Part shown: one piece after another, positions 6,690-7,327 of the stretch
How positions within the stretch are numbered: the stretch's first letter is position 1
Layout of the letters: each line of letters opens with the position of its first letter
DNA from: Candidatus Dormiibacterota bacterium
GTDB lineage: Bacteria > Chloroflexota > Dormibacteria > Dormibacterales > Dormibacteraceae
NCBI GenBank assembly: GCA_003151665.1
Contig: PLYD01000166.1
Span: 1 to 7,327, forward strand
Direction of reading: 5' to 3'
Length of the DNA: 7,327 nt
Made by a program: the position numbers and the translations under genes
Notes under the pieces: model-generated
Database searches by the model: none
Seen by the model: only the letters and a program-made list of their open reading frames with translations
Told to the model about the DNA's origin: nothing

Positions 6690-7327
6690 ATGGCGGCGCA
6701 ATCCGAGAGAGACGAGCGATCCGAGACACGTGACTCGATCGACGACGATGGCGCTGCGCTGACCGAACTGGCCGACAGCGTGCGGTCGGGCCGGCCGTTC
6801 GAACCCGCTGAGCAGCAGGCGCTGCTTGAGCGGGCGGCCCTGGGAGACCGCCCAAGCGAGGAGCGCCTGGTGGCAGCCAATGTGCAGATGGTAATCCGGC
6901 TCGCCGGGGCACGCAAAGACAAGGGGCTTTCAGTCGCCGACCTGGTCCAGGAAGGCTCGATCGGTCTGGTCGAGGCGGTCCGCTCGTTTGCGGACAGCGG
7001 CGCGACCGACTTCGGCACCTTTGCGGAGGACCGGGTGGGAGCGCAGATGGATGCTGCGATCGCTACTGAGGCAGCGTCGGTCCGCGACGCCCGGCTGCTG
7101 GAGGCCGCGGCCTCCGATTACGAACGGACCGAAATCCTCATGCGCCTCGAATTGCTACGGGAGCCCACCGAGGCGGAGCTGGCGGAGAAGCTCGAGTGGA
7201 CAATCGACCACACCCGCTACGTCGCCCAGGTGGTGGCCGACGCCACGCGCCGGCACGACGAAGAGCTGCTCGCCTTCATCGATCCCGACGCGATTGACTT
7301 CGACCACGATGACGACGAGCGCGCCGA
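6690..7327 (+). CDS. Divergent sigma-70-like protein, 3'-truncated
   Basis: The frame opens at ATG 6690 and runs off the window, with 212 residues visible. Residues 57-102 resemble sigma-70 region 2.1-2.2: EERLVAANVQMVIRLA, then DLVQEGSIGLVEAVRSF, the core RNA polymerase binding helix (compare DLIQEGNIGL). The next part, FGTFAEDRVGAQMDAAI (108-124), aligns with region 2.3-2.4, closest to the FliA/SigB type TYAxxRIRGAMLDEL. The RIRG basic patch and the following DWVPR block are missing, and there is no Trp dyad. Residues 149-183 (LLREPTEAELAEKLEW) look like region 3 (ELGRxPTxxELAxxLG). The N-terminal 25 residues are highly charged, and the visible end is acidic (DFDHDDDE). Region 4, if present, is beyond the edge. 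It may be a true alternative sigma factor with changed promoter recognition, or a core-binding regulator derived from one. The probable leaderless start and the divergent position suggest control shared with nfeD. Confidence 0.75.
   Translation, partial: MAAQSERDERSETRDSIDDDGAALTELADSVRSGRPFEPAEQQALLERAALGDRPSEERLVAANVQMVIRLAGARKDKGLSVADLVQEGSIGLVEAVRSFADSGATDFGTFAEDRVGAQMDAAIATEAASVRDARLLEAAASDYERTEILMRLELLREPTEAELAEKLEWTIDHTRYVAQVVADATRRHDEELLAFIDPDAIDFDHDDDERA
6717..6741. repeat. Imperfect palindrome in the start of the sigma-like gene
   Basis: The left arm CGATCCGAGACAC and the right arm GTGACTCGATCG pair around a CACGTG core with one mismatch and one bulged base. It spans codons 10-18 of the sigma-like gene, about 30 bp inside the start. 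The location would suit an operator acting on a leaderless gene, but the codons themselves could also produce it. Confidence 0.3.

Noticed and set aside
6586..6912. N-terminal extension of NfeD by 109 residues
   Set aside because: The extension is Arg/Pro-rich, antisense to the sigma-like gene and its promoter, and would bury the clear signal peptide that begins at 6585.

Overview
The window is a high-GC, gene-dense bacterial chromosomal segment with seven protein genes and almost no non-coding DNA. The only intergenic stretch of real size is the 104 bp divergent gap at 6586-6689. Nothing in it suggests a plasmid, phage or transposon: there are no insertion sequences, tRNAs, rRNAs or CRISPR arrays, and the genes are housekeeping or envelope types. 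The lineage cannot be fixed from the sequence. High GC, a single-span signal peptidase I, an archaeal-style NfeD/stomatin pair and first genes that look leaderless suggest a deep-branching Gram-positive-like or Chloroflexota/Dormibacterota-type bacterium. That is a tentative inference.

Layout. (1) 1-1067, plus strand: the 3' part of an M16 zinc peptidase. (2) 1078-6585, minus strand: six tightly packed genes in the order nfeD (long form, membrane serine protease), stomatin-like SPFH protein, CPBP-family membrane protease, parA, parB and lepB. Junctions are a 1-nt overlap, about 32 bp (start uncertain), 10 bp, a 4-nt overlap and 5 bp, so the block reads as one transcription unit. (3) 6586-6689: divergent promoter region with -10-like elements for both flanking genes and a degenerate parS-like palindrome. 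(4) 6690 to the window end, plus strand: the 5' part of a divergent sigma-70-like protein.

How the genes fit together. NfeD and the SPFH protein are a known protease/partner pair acting at the membrane. The CPBP protein and signal peptidase I are also membrane proteases. ParA and ParB form the chromosome segregation module (ATPase plus CTP-dependent clamp). Co-transcription of ParAB with envelope proteolysis and secretion genes is the most unusual feature of the layout. The best hunting leads are the parS-like site in the shared promoter region, the sigma-like protein that keeps core-binding motifs but has an altered promoter-melting region, and a signal peptidase with Ala in place of the usual Pro after its catalytic serine.
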